DNA of 64,000 bases from Enterobacter kobei (GTDB lineage: Bacteria > Pseudomonadota > Gammaproteobacteria > Enterobacterales > Enterobacteriaceae). The notes below the pieces were generated by a model. It did no database searches, was not told where the DNA came from, and saw nothing but the letters and a program-made list of their open reading frames with translations. Positions 27,515 through 36,563 of this stretch are shown in pieces. The DNA is taken from NCBI RefSeq assembly GCF_018323985.1, contig NZ_AP024590.1:62001-126000 (forward strand), read 5' to 3'. The translations under genes were made by a program, and so were the position numbers. Position 1 is the stretch's first letter, and each line of letters opens with the position of its first letter.

Positions 27515-28486
27515 TTAGAATTTCTTGGTCAGGGGACGAATAGCTTTACCAAAGCCGAAGCGCACCGCACGGATAAATGTCGGACGGTTATGTAATCCTT
27601 TGCGCCAGATATCCTCAAATAAGGCATACCAGCGCGCAGCCACGGCTTCACGCGAGTAAACCTGCAGTCGTTTCTCGCCCTGCTCACGCATCTGCCGGTA
27701 TAACTCCGGGGAGTTCTTCAGCTTCATGATGGCGTCAAAGGCTTCATCAGGATTTTTAGCAATCAGATAATCCAGCTCGCTTTCACGAATCGCGCGAAAG
27801 GACGGCTCGTCATCGCATACCATGACTGTTTTGCCCAGCCAGTTGTTGATTAATTTACTGGCAGGCTTACGGGCGAGTTTGTGATCGTGGGATTTACGGA
27901 AACTCACGCAGACATCAACGTCGCGGTAATTCACCCAGTTATCAAAGGAGATACGCAGCGCGATGCCCTGTTCGGCAAGACGTTGTTTGAACGCTTCGCT
28001 GCGGTACTCCTCAGGGAAGCTGTCCACCCGGCCAAAGTAGGCGACGGTCTGCACGGTATCATCGGTACGCTCACGCGGCTGGACGCCCGGCTGGGGCCAG
28101 TACGGCACGAAAATGCGGTTGCTGTGTCCGTCAACTTCCGGGTTCTGATCGACAACATAGTCCGCGCCTATCACTGGCGGGCGGTCGGCACGGGCAACCA
28201 CTGTAACGCCTTTCCAGGGTTTGACCCGCGAGCCGAAATCATCGTTGTGCATCAGGTTGATAGCATCGGCACGACACTCCGAACCGAACGAACATTCGAT
28301 TGCATCACCGTAGTAGTGTTTCAGAGCCAGCGTGGTCTGGAACGTCCAGCCACCGCGTCCACCACAATAGAAACGTTCAGGAATGGTGTCCGGGTTGATC
28401 CCAGCGGCCAGCAACTCGTCAAAGTCGGCGTAGTTTTTGGCGATAAAATCCGCACGGGATACGGCATGCAATTTAAGCTTGTTCAT
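27515..28486 (-). CDS. Putative LPS core glycosyltransferase (GT-B-like)
   Basis: 323 residues. The C-terminal half resembles a GT-B nucleotide-sugar domain: VAYFGRVDSFPEEY, then SFRKSHDHKLARKPASKLINNWLGKT and a regular helical tail. I recognise no named family member. It lies in the core-oligosaccharide block, 18 bp upstream of the phosphoethanolamine-transferase-like gene and 10 bp downstream of a GT2 gene, so it probably adds an outer-core sugar. The substrate cannot be deduced. Confidence 0.7.
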   Translation of the reverse strand: MNKLKLHAVSRADFIAKNYADFDELLAAGINPDTIPERFYCGGRGGWTFQTTLALKHYYGDAIECSFGSECRADAINLMHNDDFGSRVKPWKGVTVVARADRPPVIGADYVVDQNPEVDGHSNRIFVPYWPQPGVQPRERTDDTVQTVAYFGRVDSFPEEYRSEAFKQRLAEQGIALRISFDNWVNYRDVDVCVSFRKSHDHKLARKPASKLINNWLGKTVMVCDDEPSFRAIRESELDYLIAKNPDEAFDAIMKLKNSPELYRQMREQGEKRLQVYSREAVAARWYALFEDIWRKGLHNRPTFIRAVRFGFGKAIRPLTKKF

Positions 28487-28495
28487 AGGTTCGCT

Positions 28496-29479
28496 TTATT
28501 TAATAAGTTTCTTAAGACGAAAGTAACGACGACCCAGACGCCAGCGCTGCCGGAGTCCGCGCGCGTTTTGCCAGATCATTGACCAGATCCCGCGGGAAAA
28601 CAGCTCTGCGGTGATCTCACGCTTTTTCGCTACATCCTCAATGTTATTGATGCTGTGCAGAATACCCAGTCCCTCTTTGGCAATTTGCCACTGGCAGGCG
28701 GGGACGCGCTTAACCTGCTGCGGATAACGCTGATTAATGGCATTCAGCATCTCAAGGATTTTCATGTAGTGGCGCGCCGAGCGCATACGTGTGTCGTCAG
28801 TGCCAGGGGTATGGGAGACAGAAGCCGAATGGATCAGGTAGTCGTAATAGGTTTCATCGATGTACTGCACGCGCTCTGCGGTCAGCAACACTTCCGTCGT
28901 CCAGGGAATATCCTGATGGCGCAGCCCATGTTCAAATGTAAAACCGTGCGCCTTGATAAAGGCGTGGCGATAGATATTCAGCCAGGTTACATGCAGAAAT
29001 TTGCGTGATGCCAGTGCTTTTTGCAGCCAGGTCGGGCCATCCAGCACGCCCGTGGAAGGCAGTTTGTCGGACGGGAAAATTTTCTTCGCCGGACGACCAT
29101 CATCATAAATGTAGGTGCCATTACAGGTCGCCACGTCCAGATCTCCCTGCCGGGCGATCTCCAGCAGGCGTGAGTACATCCCCGGATAGATCACATCGTC
29201 AATATCCGGAAAGGCAACGTACTCCCCTCGGGCAACTGCCAGCCCGGTATTACGTGCCGCTGAAACCCCCTGGTTGGGCTGATCGATAACGTGGTAATCA
29301 CTGAATTCATCGGCGTAGCGAGCGATTATTGCCGCAGAGTTATCGGTCGAGCCGTCATTGACGATAACCATTTCGAGGCTGTCGAGGTTTTGACTTTTGA
29401 TACTGTCAAAAAAGGCGCTCAGAAATTTTTCACCATTATAGACGGCGACAACGAGGCTCAATTGCGGGGTATCTGACAT
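28496..29479 (-). CDS. Glycosyltransferase family 2 (LPS core)
   Basis: 327 residues with a standard GT2 GT-A fold: LSLVVAVYNGEKFL, VIVNDGSTDNSAAI, the GVSAARNTGLAVARGEY block and the metal-binding DIDD (around 93-96). The C-terminal third is basic and helical (RGLRQRWRLGRRYFRLKK), which suits membrane surface association. Expected to add a hexose or similar sugar to the LPS core; the donor is unknown. Cluster position between waaL and another transferase. Confidence 0.85.
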   Translation of the reverse strand: MSDTPQLSLVVAVYNGEKFLSAFFDSIKSQNLDSLEMVIVNDGSTDNSAAIIARYADEFSDYHVIDQPNQGVSAARNTGLAVARGEYVAFPDIDDVIYPGMYSRLLEIARQGDLDVATCNGTYIYDDGRPAKKIFPSDKLPSTGVLDGPTWLQKALASRKFLHVTWLNIYRHAFIKAHGFTFEHGLRHQDIPWTTEVLLTAERVQYIDETYYDYLIHSASVSHTPGTDDTRMRSARHYMKILEMLNAINQRYPQQVKRVPACQWQIAKEGLGILHSINNIEDVAKKREITAELFSRGIWSMIWQNARGLRQRWRLGRRYFRLKKLIK

Positions 29480-29618
29480 GCTTTCTCCGTAAAAGCGGGC
29501 AATGCGGTGGCTTTTCGACAGCCATTATTTGAATGAGTTCGGCCGGGGTATGGAAGCACCAGCGGTGGCTATTATCGCCTAAGTGATAAAGAAAACCACT
29601 GGTGCAGGAACATTACCG

Positions 29619-30989
29619 TCAGGAAGGAGACTGTTTCTCATTGCGCGGCTTCAACGAGCAGATGCCAATGAGCAGACCGGTCAGCATCATGTATTGCTCA
29701 AGGTAGTGGTCCTTAAGGTTATGATCGACCAGGGTACGAGAGAAAAAGCCTACCGTGAACAGCAGCAGGAACATGCCCGCCATGGTATTACCGTGGCGGA
29801 ACTGACGCCATCCGATATACCAGCAGCCCACCAGTAAGATCAACCAGCCCGCAATACCCGCAATGCCGTTCTGCAAACCGAATTCGATCAGGCCGTAGTG
29901 GCTGTGCGGAACGGTAATTTTATCCGTCTGTAAATCGCGACGCAGGATGTAGTTAAACGCCTCTTTGCGCGGCCCCATCCCTGCCGGATGCTCAGCAACG
30001 ATAGCCCAGCCTCGATGGAAGAAGCTGGCACGGCAGCCATTGGAGTGATCCATGGGCAGGCCAAGACTATTTATAGGTACGATGCCATCTGGTTTGTTGT
30101 AGCAAAAACTATTTAAAGGAGCATTCCAGCCCGCAATAGCATCGCTTTCAAGCGTTTGCCAGCGAGGGTCTGTTTTCCATGAAGCGTAACCTAACATGGC
30201 GGACGCACCGATGAGCAGCACCAGAGTGCCGCCCATCAAAATAACTTTACTGCGACGCATATGGTGCATGGTGAGCAGTACAAAGCTTGAGAAGAGGCTT
30301 CCTACCAGCCCAATGGTACCCCAGCGCGTGTCCACGAGCGCCGTACAAACCAGATTAGAAAATAAAATCGTTATCAGAACAGGCGTACTCAGACGCAGGA
30401 AGCGTTGGTGTAGTAACCCACGCGCCAGCAGCTCGGCCAGCAGGAAACCGGTGATCATATTCACCTGGAAGCTCATGCGGGTACGGTTAAAAACGATGCG
30501 CGTCTCACCCCAGTGAATATACCCATCCCGCCAGTACAGCCAGAGCGTATCCAGTAAATGAATGCAGATAACGCCCCAAAAGAATAAAACGATCAGGGTA
30601 AACAGACGGGCGGCAGAAAAGTTCGGAAAGGCGGTTTGCAGGGCCGGTAGCAAGGTCATTCCGGCGCAGAATAATAAGACAGGTCGTAACCACTGCCCGC
30701 TCCACGCGGAAACCATTTCTTTGATTTCAGGCGCGACAAAAAAACCATTTATCAGAATAAAGAAAGTTAATACCCAGACAGCAATGAGAACAAACTTAAT
30801 CTGCCGGAAATTCAAACGCGCGCGGGCTTCTGGTGACGAAAAGAAAAGTCCAAGGGATAAAACGATTAAAGGATAAATCAGGCCATTTCGATGAAACGGT
30901 AATTGATCGTTAGGTATCGGCCAGGCGAAGCACAATGCTAATGTGTAAAGAACTAACAGGCCTGTCAGGATGTTACGAGTTTTCGTCAT
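29619..30989 (-). CDS. waaL: O-antigen ligase WaaL
   Basis: 456-residue inner-membrane protein with about 12 hydrophobic segments and a large periplasmic loop late in the chain (about residues 270-375), the layout of the O-antigen ligase/Wzy family. The loop ends with VPHSHYGLIEFGLQNG, which carries the conserved His region. WaaL moves O antigen from undecaprenyl diphosphate to the lipid A-core on the periplasmic face. Its location inside the waa block makes ligase more likely than polymerase. Divergent from the next GT gene across 244 bp of AT-rich DNA. Confidence 0.9.
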   Translation of the reverse strand: MTKTRNILTGLLVLYTLALCFAWPIPNDQLPFHRNGLIYPLIVLSLGLFFSSPEARARLNFRQIKFVLIAVWVLTFFILINGFFVAPEIKEMVSAWSGQWLRPVLLFCAGMTLLPALQTAFPNFSAARLFTLIVLFFWGVICIHLLDTLWLYWRDGYIHWGETRIVFNRTRMSFQVNMITGFLLAELLARGLLHQRFLRLSTPVLITILFSNLVCTALVDTRWGTIGLVGSLFSSFVLLTMHHMRRSKVILMGGTLVLLIGASAMLGYASWKTDPRWQTLESDAIAGWNAPLNSFCYNKPDGIVPINSLGLPMDHSNGCRASFFHRGWAIVAEHPAGMGPRKEAFNYILRRDLQTDKITVPHSHYGLIEFGLQNGIAGIAGWLILLVGCWYIGWRQFRHGNTMAGMFLLLFTVGFFSRTLVDHNLKDHYLEQYMMLTGLLIGICSLKPRNEKQSPS

Positions 30990-31187
30990 AATTATTTAGG
31001 CTAGTTAAGGATTTCGGCGTAGTCACCGGGTAATAACGCAGCAGCACAAGAATTCCACGACAGGGCGGGGAGAATTGTGAAAGCGCAAGAAAATTACCAT
31101 AGATAGCACAAGTTAAGAAGAATAATGTTTGTAAGTAAGATTATCACTGAGTGGGCGGTGAATGTGCATCTGGAAGGCCTGAAAGTA

Positions 31188-31193
31188 TATAAT
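31188..31193 (+). promoter_or_regulatory. -10 element before the rightward glycosyltransferase
   Basis: A perfect TATAAT lies 40 bp upstream of the start at 31234 in an AT-rich waaL-GT gap. The -35 match is poor, so activation by a regulator is possible. No RfaH ops/JUMPstart element was found in this gap. Confidence 0.4.
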
Positions 31194-31233
31194 GATGTGA
31201 TTATAAAGGCCGTTAGCCACTCACAGGAAGCCT

Positions 31234-32337
31234 ATGCATATTGTTCACACCGAAGCTGATGGAGGTAAGGGCGGCCAGCCATTACGCATCATCAATGAGT
31301 CACTGGGTATGATCCAGCGCGGTCACCAGGTGACCATTCTTTGTCCGGAGAGCGCGCCGCTGCATGCGCTTGCCCAGGAGGCCGGGCTGACGGTAGTGAC
31401 CCTGCCGCTGAAGCGGAAAAACGTGTCGAACCTGCTTGCGTTACGCCGCTGGCTACAGGCCAACCGGCAGAGGGTGGATGTGATCAACAGCCATAACTCG
31501 GCGGATACCTGGCTGGTGGCGCTAGCGAATCTGACGCTTTCACGTCCGGTGCCGCTGGTGCGTACCCGGCATGCCTCAGGGTTACCACGCAACAATGCCG
31601 GCAGCCGCTGGCTGTTCCGCACTGCCTGCGCGCATATTGTCACGACGGGGGAAGCGCTGCGGCATCAGATGGTGGCGATTGGCGTGCCGCTGGCGCAAAC
31701 CACCTCCGTTCCCAGCGGCGTCGATCCGGCGCGTTTTCATCCGGCGGATAAACAGGCGGCGCGTCAGTTGTGTGGCCTGTCGGCGAATGATTTCTGGCTG
31801 GGCGTGGTGTCGCATTTACGGCCTAACAAAGGCCATAGCGTGTTGCTGGAGGCGCTGGCGCAGATCCCTGATCCGGCGATCAAGCTGGCGATTGTTGGTG
31901 AAGGTCCACATCGTACGGTGCTGGAGCAGGAGATCGCGCGGCTGGGCTTAGCCGATCGTGTGGTCATGGCCGGACATCAGGCGGCGCCGGAAAAATGGTT
32001 CCCGGCATTTGATATTGCGTTAAGCCCGTCCCACGATATGGAAGGGGTGCCGCAGGGCGTCCTGCAATCTCTCGCCAGCCGCATTGCCACCATCGCCACC
32101 GACGCGGGCGGCACGGCGGATGCGGTGATTGATCGCCAGACCGGCCTGCTGGTTGCCCAACGCGATGTTGCCGCGCTGCGTGACGCGATTGTCACGCTCT
32201 ATCAGGATGCAGCCCTGCGCGAGCAACTGGCGCAGCAGGGGTATGATTATTTGTGCGCCAATCTCACGCGCGACTGCATGCTGAGCGCAATGGAAAAGGT
32301 CTTTTCCGACGCGATTCAGCGTAACAATTCACGGTAA
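31234..32337 (+). CDS. Glycosyltransferase family 4 (LPS core, WabH-like)
   Basis: 367-residue GT-B retaining transferase. N-terminal MHIVHTEADGGKGGQPLRI (acceptor-side glycine loop), C-terminal VVSHLRPNKGHSVLLEAL and the donor-binding stretch SPSHDMEGVPQGVLQSLA with the E-x7-E spacing of GT4. In Klebsiella a GT4 of this type (WabH) adds a core GlcNAc; this assignment is only suggestive here. It is the single + strand gene in the block, and its last 22 bp overlap the 3' end of the next, oppositely oriented transferase. Confidence 0.8.
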   Translation: MHIVHTEADGGKGGQPLRIINESLGMIQRGHQVTILCPESAPLHALAQEAGLTVVTLPLKRKNVSNLLALRRWLQANRQRVDVINSHNSADTWLVALANLTLSRPVPLVRTRHASGLPRNNAGSRWLFRTACAHIVTTGEALRHQMVAIGVPLAQTTSVPSGVDPARFHPADKQAARQLCGLSANDFWLGVVSHLRPNKGHSVLLEALAQIPDPAIKLAIVGEGPHRTVLEQEIARLGLADRVVMAGHQAAPEKWFPAFDIALSPSHDMEGVPQGVLQSLASRIATIATDAGGTADAVIDRQTGLLVAQRDVAALRDAIVTLYQDAALREQLAQQGYDYLCANLTRDCMLSAMEKVFSDAIQRNNSR

Positions 32338-33425
32338 AGCGCCTGTAACTCCTGCGCCATACGGTCGAGCGTCCACGGCTCGGCAGTGGCGCGGGCATTA
32401 ACGGCATACGTTTTTCCCGCCTGGCGGCCTGACAGCCATTCACCGATGGCCTGCCGGTAGCCGGAAACGTCGAGTGCATCGCGCACCCAGCCGTTTTCTC
32501 CTTCCCGGATCCATTCCGCCGCCCCGCAGCCCTGGCTGGTAAACAGCGGTAATCCGCAGGCCAGCGCTTCCACACAGACGTTCGGAAAGGGATCGTAAAG
32601 CGTCGGGAGGATCAGCGCATCAGCGGTGCCATAGACCTGGCGCACATCGGCCACCGGCCCGAGGAACTTCACCCGATCCGCCACGCCCAGCGACTGTGCC
32701 TGCTTTTCAAACTTACGGGCATGTTTATCGCGTCCGGCGACCAGCAGCCAGACGCCAGGGTGCGCCGCAATAGCCGCCAGCGCCGTCGCCACGCCTTTAC
32801 GCGCAAACCCGGAACCGACGTAAGCCAGCACAGGCGCATCGGTTGGGATCGCCAGTGCGTCCCGCATCGTCAGTTTGCGCACGTCCGGATGAAAATGGGC
32901 GGTATCGACACCGTTATAAATCACCGTCAGCTTGTCTGCGGGCAGATGGAAACGACGAACAATGTCGTCCCGCACCATCTGTGAATTGCAGATCACTTTG
33001 CGCAGCGCCGGGTGAGTGAACATCGCCTTCTCCGCCTGCAAAATGTAGCGGTGGTAAGGGCTGAAAGTCTGCGACCAGCGCTTCGGCAGCGACAGAATGC
33101 GGCTGTACTGTTCAAGCCAGGTGGCGTGCACGCCATCACCGGCGCGGAAAATGGTGGCGCCTGGAATACGCTCGTGGCTCTGCACAATGTCGAAGCGGTT
33201 AAACAGCTGAGACGCCGCTCTGGCAAATCCGGCTTCGCGGGCGGTGCGGTTACGGAAGGGGGGATCGACGGTCAGCGTCTGCCAGCCCGTCGCGTTCTCC
33301 CACTGCCGGGCGATCAGCGTGACGTCCAGCGAACTGTCGCCCGCCAGCGTGTTCAGGGCACGGGAAACAAACCGCTCCGCGCCGCCGTTGGGGTTATAGG
33401 TCTGTCGGACAATCGCCAGTTTCAT
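32316..33425 (-). CDS. Glycosyltransferase family 4, WabG/RfaG-like
   Basis: 369 residues with the start MKLAIVRQTYNPNGGAERFVSRAL, the form seen in Klebsiella WabG-type hexuronic acid transferases rather than E. coli RfaG. GT-B C-terminal motifs: VGSGFARKGVATALAAI, LLVAGRDKHARKFE and the donor site PTLYDPFPNVCVEALACGLP. Probably adds the first outer-core sugar (galacturonic acid in Klebsiella) to heptose II. Starts 4 bp inside the waaQ 3' end (ATGA overlap), so it is translated with waaQ. Confidence 0.82.
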   Translation of the reverse strand: MKLAIVRQTYNPNGGAERFVSRALNTLAGDSSLDVTLIARQWENATGWQTLTVDPPFRNRTAREAGFARAASQLFNRFDIVQSHERIPGATIFRAGDGVHATWLEQYSRILSLPKRWSQTFSPYHRYILQAEKAMFTHPALRKVICNSQMVRDDIVRRFHLPADKLTVIYNGVDTAHFHPDVRKLTMRDALAIPTDAPVLAYVGSGFARKGVATALAAIAAHPGVWLLVAGRDKHARKFEKQAQSLGVADRVKFLGPVADVRQVYGTADALILPTLYDPFPNVCVEALACGLPLFTSQGCGAAEWIREGENGWVRDALDVSGYRQAIGEWLSGRQAGKTYAVNARATAEPWTLDRMAQELQALYRELLR

Positions 33426-34531
33426 GCCGGATTTTCCAGTAACAACGTATCAATGGCGCTCAGCACCTGCTGTGGCGTAATCGCGGTGATACAGTCCGAG
33501 ACGCCGCTGTCGCCGCAGCCTGCTTTTCCGCAGGGCTGGCAGGTAAAGCCCGCGATAATCACCCGGTAGGCCACGCCCCAGGGTGCCCACTTAATGGCAC
33601 CGGTCGGGCCAAAAATGGCCACCGTCGGCGTACCCACCGCGCTGGCCAGATGCATCGGCATCGAGTCAACACCAAAGTAGAGCCGCGCATGTTTCATCAA
33701 CGCACCCAGCTCTTTGAGATTCAGTTGCCCGCTAAGATCGAACACCGGCTGCGTCAGTGCCGCGCGAAGCTGATCCATATAGGCGGTTTCTTCTTTCGAC
33801 GGCGCGGCAGAAAGGATCACCGGAATGCCTCGCGCGGCAATGGCATCCACGGTGGCTGCCAGCTTGTCGATTTGCCAGGCCTTGAACATCCAGCGCGAGG
33901 TGGGATGTACCAGCACATAATCTTTTCCCACCAGACCAAAACCTGCCAGCTTGTTCAGTACGGACGTTTCCGCCTCTTCGCCCGGCACGAAAAGTGTGCG
34001 TTTGTCTTCCACACTGGCCGGATGGATGCCAATGCGTCTGAGCGCGTCAAGGTTCACTTCCACCATATGGCGGCTGTTGTCCTGGATCGCCGGATAGAGC
34101 GTGGTGAAGGATTTCACCCAGCGCCAGCGCGCCAGCCCGCTACGCTTATCCGGCTTAAAACCGACGGAAACACGCGGCTTCAGTTTGCGCGCCAGTCGAG
34201 CGCCGTGCCAGTGCTCGGTGAGGTTGATCAGCACGTCATAATCCCGCGCTTTCAGCGAGTTACGCAGCTGGCGATACAGACTCAACTGCTTCAGCCAGCC
34301 CTGTTTACGCCAGTTACGCCCGATGGTATGCACGCGATCGATATACGGATGGCTGGTGAGCATCGCCTGCGTATCGTCATAGACCAGCGCGTCGACTTCC
34401 ACGCCCGGCCAGTTTTTCTTCAGCACGGTAAACAGCGGCGAGGTTAAAAGCACATCACCGTGATGGCGAAGCTTGATGATCAGCACCCGTTTCGGCGGGC
34501 GTTCAGTCGTGAAAAAGTCAGACATGGACAT
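33422..34531 (-). CDS. waaQ: LPS heptosyltransferase III WaaQ
   Basis: 369-residue GT9 heptosyltransferase that adds the side-branch heptose III to heptose II. N-terminal PKRVLIIKLRHHGDVLLTSPLF and C-terminal FGVDSMPMHLASAVGTPTVAIFGPTG are the family signatures; a Cys-rich segment (CQPCGKAGCGDSGVSDC) near the end is typical of WaaQ. Overlaps the waaC stop region by about 14 bp at its start. Part of the hldD-waaF-waaC-waaQ transcription unit. Confidence 0.9.
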   Translation of the reverse strand: MSMSDFFTTERPPKRVLIIKLRHHGDVLLTSPLFTVLKKNWPGVEVDALVYDDTQAMLTSHPYIDRVHTIGRNWRKQGWLKQLSLYRQLRNSLKARDYDVLINLTEHWHGARLARKLKPRVSVGFKPDKRSGLARWRWVKSFTTLYPAIQDNSRHMVEVNLDALRRIGIHPASVEDKRTLFVPGEEAETSVLNKLAGFGLVGKDYVLVHPTSRWMFKAWQIDKLAATVDAIAARGIPVILSAAPSKEETAYMDQLRAALTQPVFDLSGQLNLKELGALMKHARLYFGVDSMPMHLASAVGTPTVAIFGPTGAIKWAPWGVAYRVIIAGFTCQPCGKAGCGDSGVSDCITAITPQQVLSAIDTLLLENPA

Positions 34532-35501
34532 TCTCTGCTGCCAGCAAGGGCTGTAATTTTTTTAAGACCGCAGTGGCGGGGAGATCGCTCAACTGCGATG
34601 AATGTTCAGGGCGGCAAACGACCTGATTTTTGCCATAACCGCCGATTAATCCCGGATCGGTCGGGCCATATAACGTGATATTAGGACGATCCAGGGCGGC
34701 GGTCAGATGGCTTAATCCGGTATCCACCGATACCACAAAAGCGGCACCGGCCAGTTCGCGGGCCACGTTTTCCAGGCTCATGCGGGGCAGCACCTCGACG
34801 TGATCCATACCCTGTGCCAGTCGTTGTGCGCGCGCCTCTTCGTGGGCGGCTCCCCAGGGCAGCTTGATGCGCAGTCCTGTGGGCTGCAATGAGGCGATCA
34901 GCTCGCGCCAGTGGGATTCAGGCCAGTGCTTATCATCGCGGGTCGTGGCATGCAGGAACACGGCGTAAGAAGCAGGTTGCGTTTGGGCGGTTAAGAAATG
35001 CTGCGCAATGCCGTAATCGCCCTGGGTTTGTGGTCGGGCATAACCCAGACTGCGGGCGAACAGCTCGCGGGTACGTTCCACGGCGTGTTGCGCTTTCGCG
35101 ATGGCATGGCGACGGTTATAAAACAGGCTCGCCAGCGGTTCGCGGGCGCTGTGCCAGTCCATACCATGCTTCACGCCGTGCGCCAGGCGCGTCACCAGCG
35201 CCGCACTTTTCACCAGGCCCTGCGCATCAATAATAGCGTCGTACGGGACACTACGGACGGCATCACGAAACGCCTGACGTTCGGCGCGGATCGGCGCGGA
35301 GAACCACGCTTTGCGCCAGCGACGGATCGCCACCGGGATCACGCGATCGACAGCAGCATGCCAGCCGGGGATCTGCGCGAAGCCTTCTTCCACCACCCAG
35401 TCAAAACGGATGCCCGGAATAGCCTGCATGGCGTCGGTTAACGCTGGCAGCGTATGCAGCACATCGCCCATTGACGAGGTTTTTACGATCAGAACCCGCA
35501 T
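34518..35501 (-). CDS. waaC: LPS heptosyltransferase I WaaC
   Basis: 327-residue GT9 enzyme that transfers the first L-glycero-D-manno-heptose from ADP-heptose to Kdo2-lipid A. N-terminus MRVLIVKTSSMGDVLHTLPALTD, active-site region around residue 13 (Asp), and the donor loop VSVDTGLSHLTAALDRPN are as in E. coli WaaC. Starts 3 bp after waaF; overlaps waaQ at its end. Confidence 0.96.
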   Translation of the reverse strand: MRVLIVKTSSMGDVLHTLPALTDAMQAIPGIRFDWVVEEGFAQIPGWHAAVDRVIPVAIRRWRKAWFSAPIRAERQAFRDAVRSVPYDAIIDAQGLVKSAALVTRLAHGVKHGMDWHSAREPLASLFYNRRHAIAKAQHAVERTRELFARSLGYARPQTQGDYGIAQHFLTAQTQPASYAVFLHATTRDDKHWPESHWRELIASLQPTGLRIKLPWGAAHEEARAQRLAQGMDHVEVLPRMSLENVARELAGAAFVVSVDTGLSHLTAALDRPNITLYGPTDPGLIGGYGKNQVVCRPEHSSQLSDLPATAVLKKLQPLLAAENVHV

Positions 35502-35504
35502 TCG

Positions 35505-36551
35505 TTACCCTTCTTCGGCCAGCAGTAACGCATTGAGTTCGCTAAGCACGCGCTCAGGCGTGATATCGATCAGGCTCTGGTGATAACCCTGCTCGCTATC
35601 GCCTTTGCGCACTTTGTGATAGCCGGTGATCAAGCGGATCACCCGGGCTTTGTGCGACAGCGGCGGGGTAAAGTCGGGGCTGCTCGGGCCGTAAAGCGCC
35701 ACCAGCGGGCGGTTCAGCGCCGCGGCGACGTGCATCAGGCCGGAGTCGTTAGTGACTACAGCTTTACAGGCGGCCAGTAAAATCACCGCCTGCTCCAGCT
35801 GGGTTTCACCAGCCAGGTTGCGGCACCAGGCCTGCTGCTCAATGCTCAGCGCGGCGAGGATCTCATTGCCGGCGTCGTGATCTTTCGCCGACCCTAACAG
35901 CACCACCTGATAACCTTCGTCGATCAGTTGCTTAGCCAGTTCTGCGTAATGGTAATGCGGCCAGCGTTTTGCCGGACCGAATTCCGCCCCGGGACAAAAG
36001 CCGATAACAGGACGTTCAGAAGACACGCCGAACGCATCGCTGGTCTGGGCTTTTTCCGCCTCAGTAACCTGCAGCTGCGGCCACAGCAATGGCTGCGGCA
36101 GATCTTTCGCTGATTGCATCACGCCTTTGTCATAGGCCAGCGCCACGTAGCGCTCCACCATCAGCGGCCAGGCGTGCTTATCCAGTACGCGGGCATCGTT
36201 AAGCACGCCGTAACGCATTTCACCGCGCCAGCCGGTACGGTGTGGGATCCCCGCAAAGAACGGCACCAGCGCAGATTTAAAGGAGTTCGGCAGGACGTAA
36301 GCGCGATCGTAACGCCGTTCACGCAGGCTGTGCCCGAGCTTGCGACGCTCGCCAAGCGCAAGCGCACCGTGCCCCAGCGGCATGGCAATCGCCTCGTTGA
36401 CTTCCGGCATGCGCGACAATAACGGACGGCACCACGCGGGCGCCATCACATCAATGATGGCCTGGGGAAAGCGCGCTCTGAGCGTGCGATAGAGACTTTG
36501 CGACATCATCATGTCGCCCACCCAGGAGGGGCCAACCACCAGTATTCTCAT
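35505..36551 (-). CDS. waaF: LPS heptosyltransferase II WaaF
   Basis: 348 residues, the E. coli length. Adds heptose II to heptose I of the inner core. MRILVVGPSWVGDMMMSQSLYRTL at the start, and a late TNDSGLMHVAAALNRPLVALYG donor-binding loop of GT9. Starts 12 bp after the hldD stop, giving the usual hldD-waaF-waaC order. Confidence 0.97.
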   Translation of the reverse strand: MRILVVGPSWVGDMMMSQSLYRTLRARFPQAIIDVMAPAWCRPLLSRMPEVNEAIAMPLGHGALALGERRKLGHSLRERRYDRAYVLPNSFKSALVPFFAGIPHRTGWRGEMRYGVLNDARVLDKHAWPLMVERYVALAYDKGVMQSAKDLPQPLLWPQLQVTEAEKAQTSDAFGVSSERPVIGFCPGAEFGPAKRWPHYHYAELAKQLIDEGYQVVLLGSAKDHDAGNEILAALSIEQQAWCRNLAGETQLEQAVILLAACKAVVTNDSGLMHVAAALNRPLVALYGPSSPDFTPPLSHKARVIRLITGYHKVRKGDSEQGYHQSLIDITPERVLSELNALLLAEEG

Positions 36552-36563
36552 CTGTCGCCTGCC

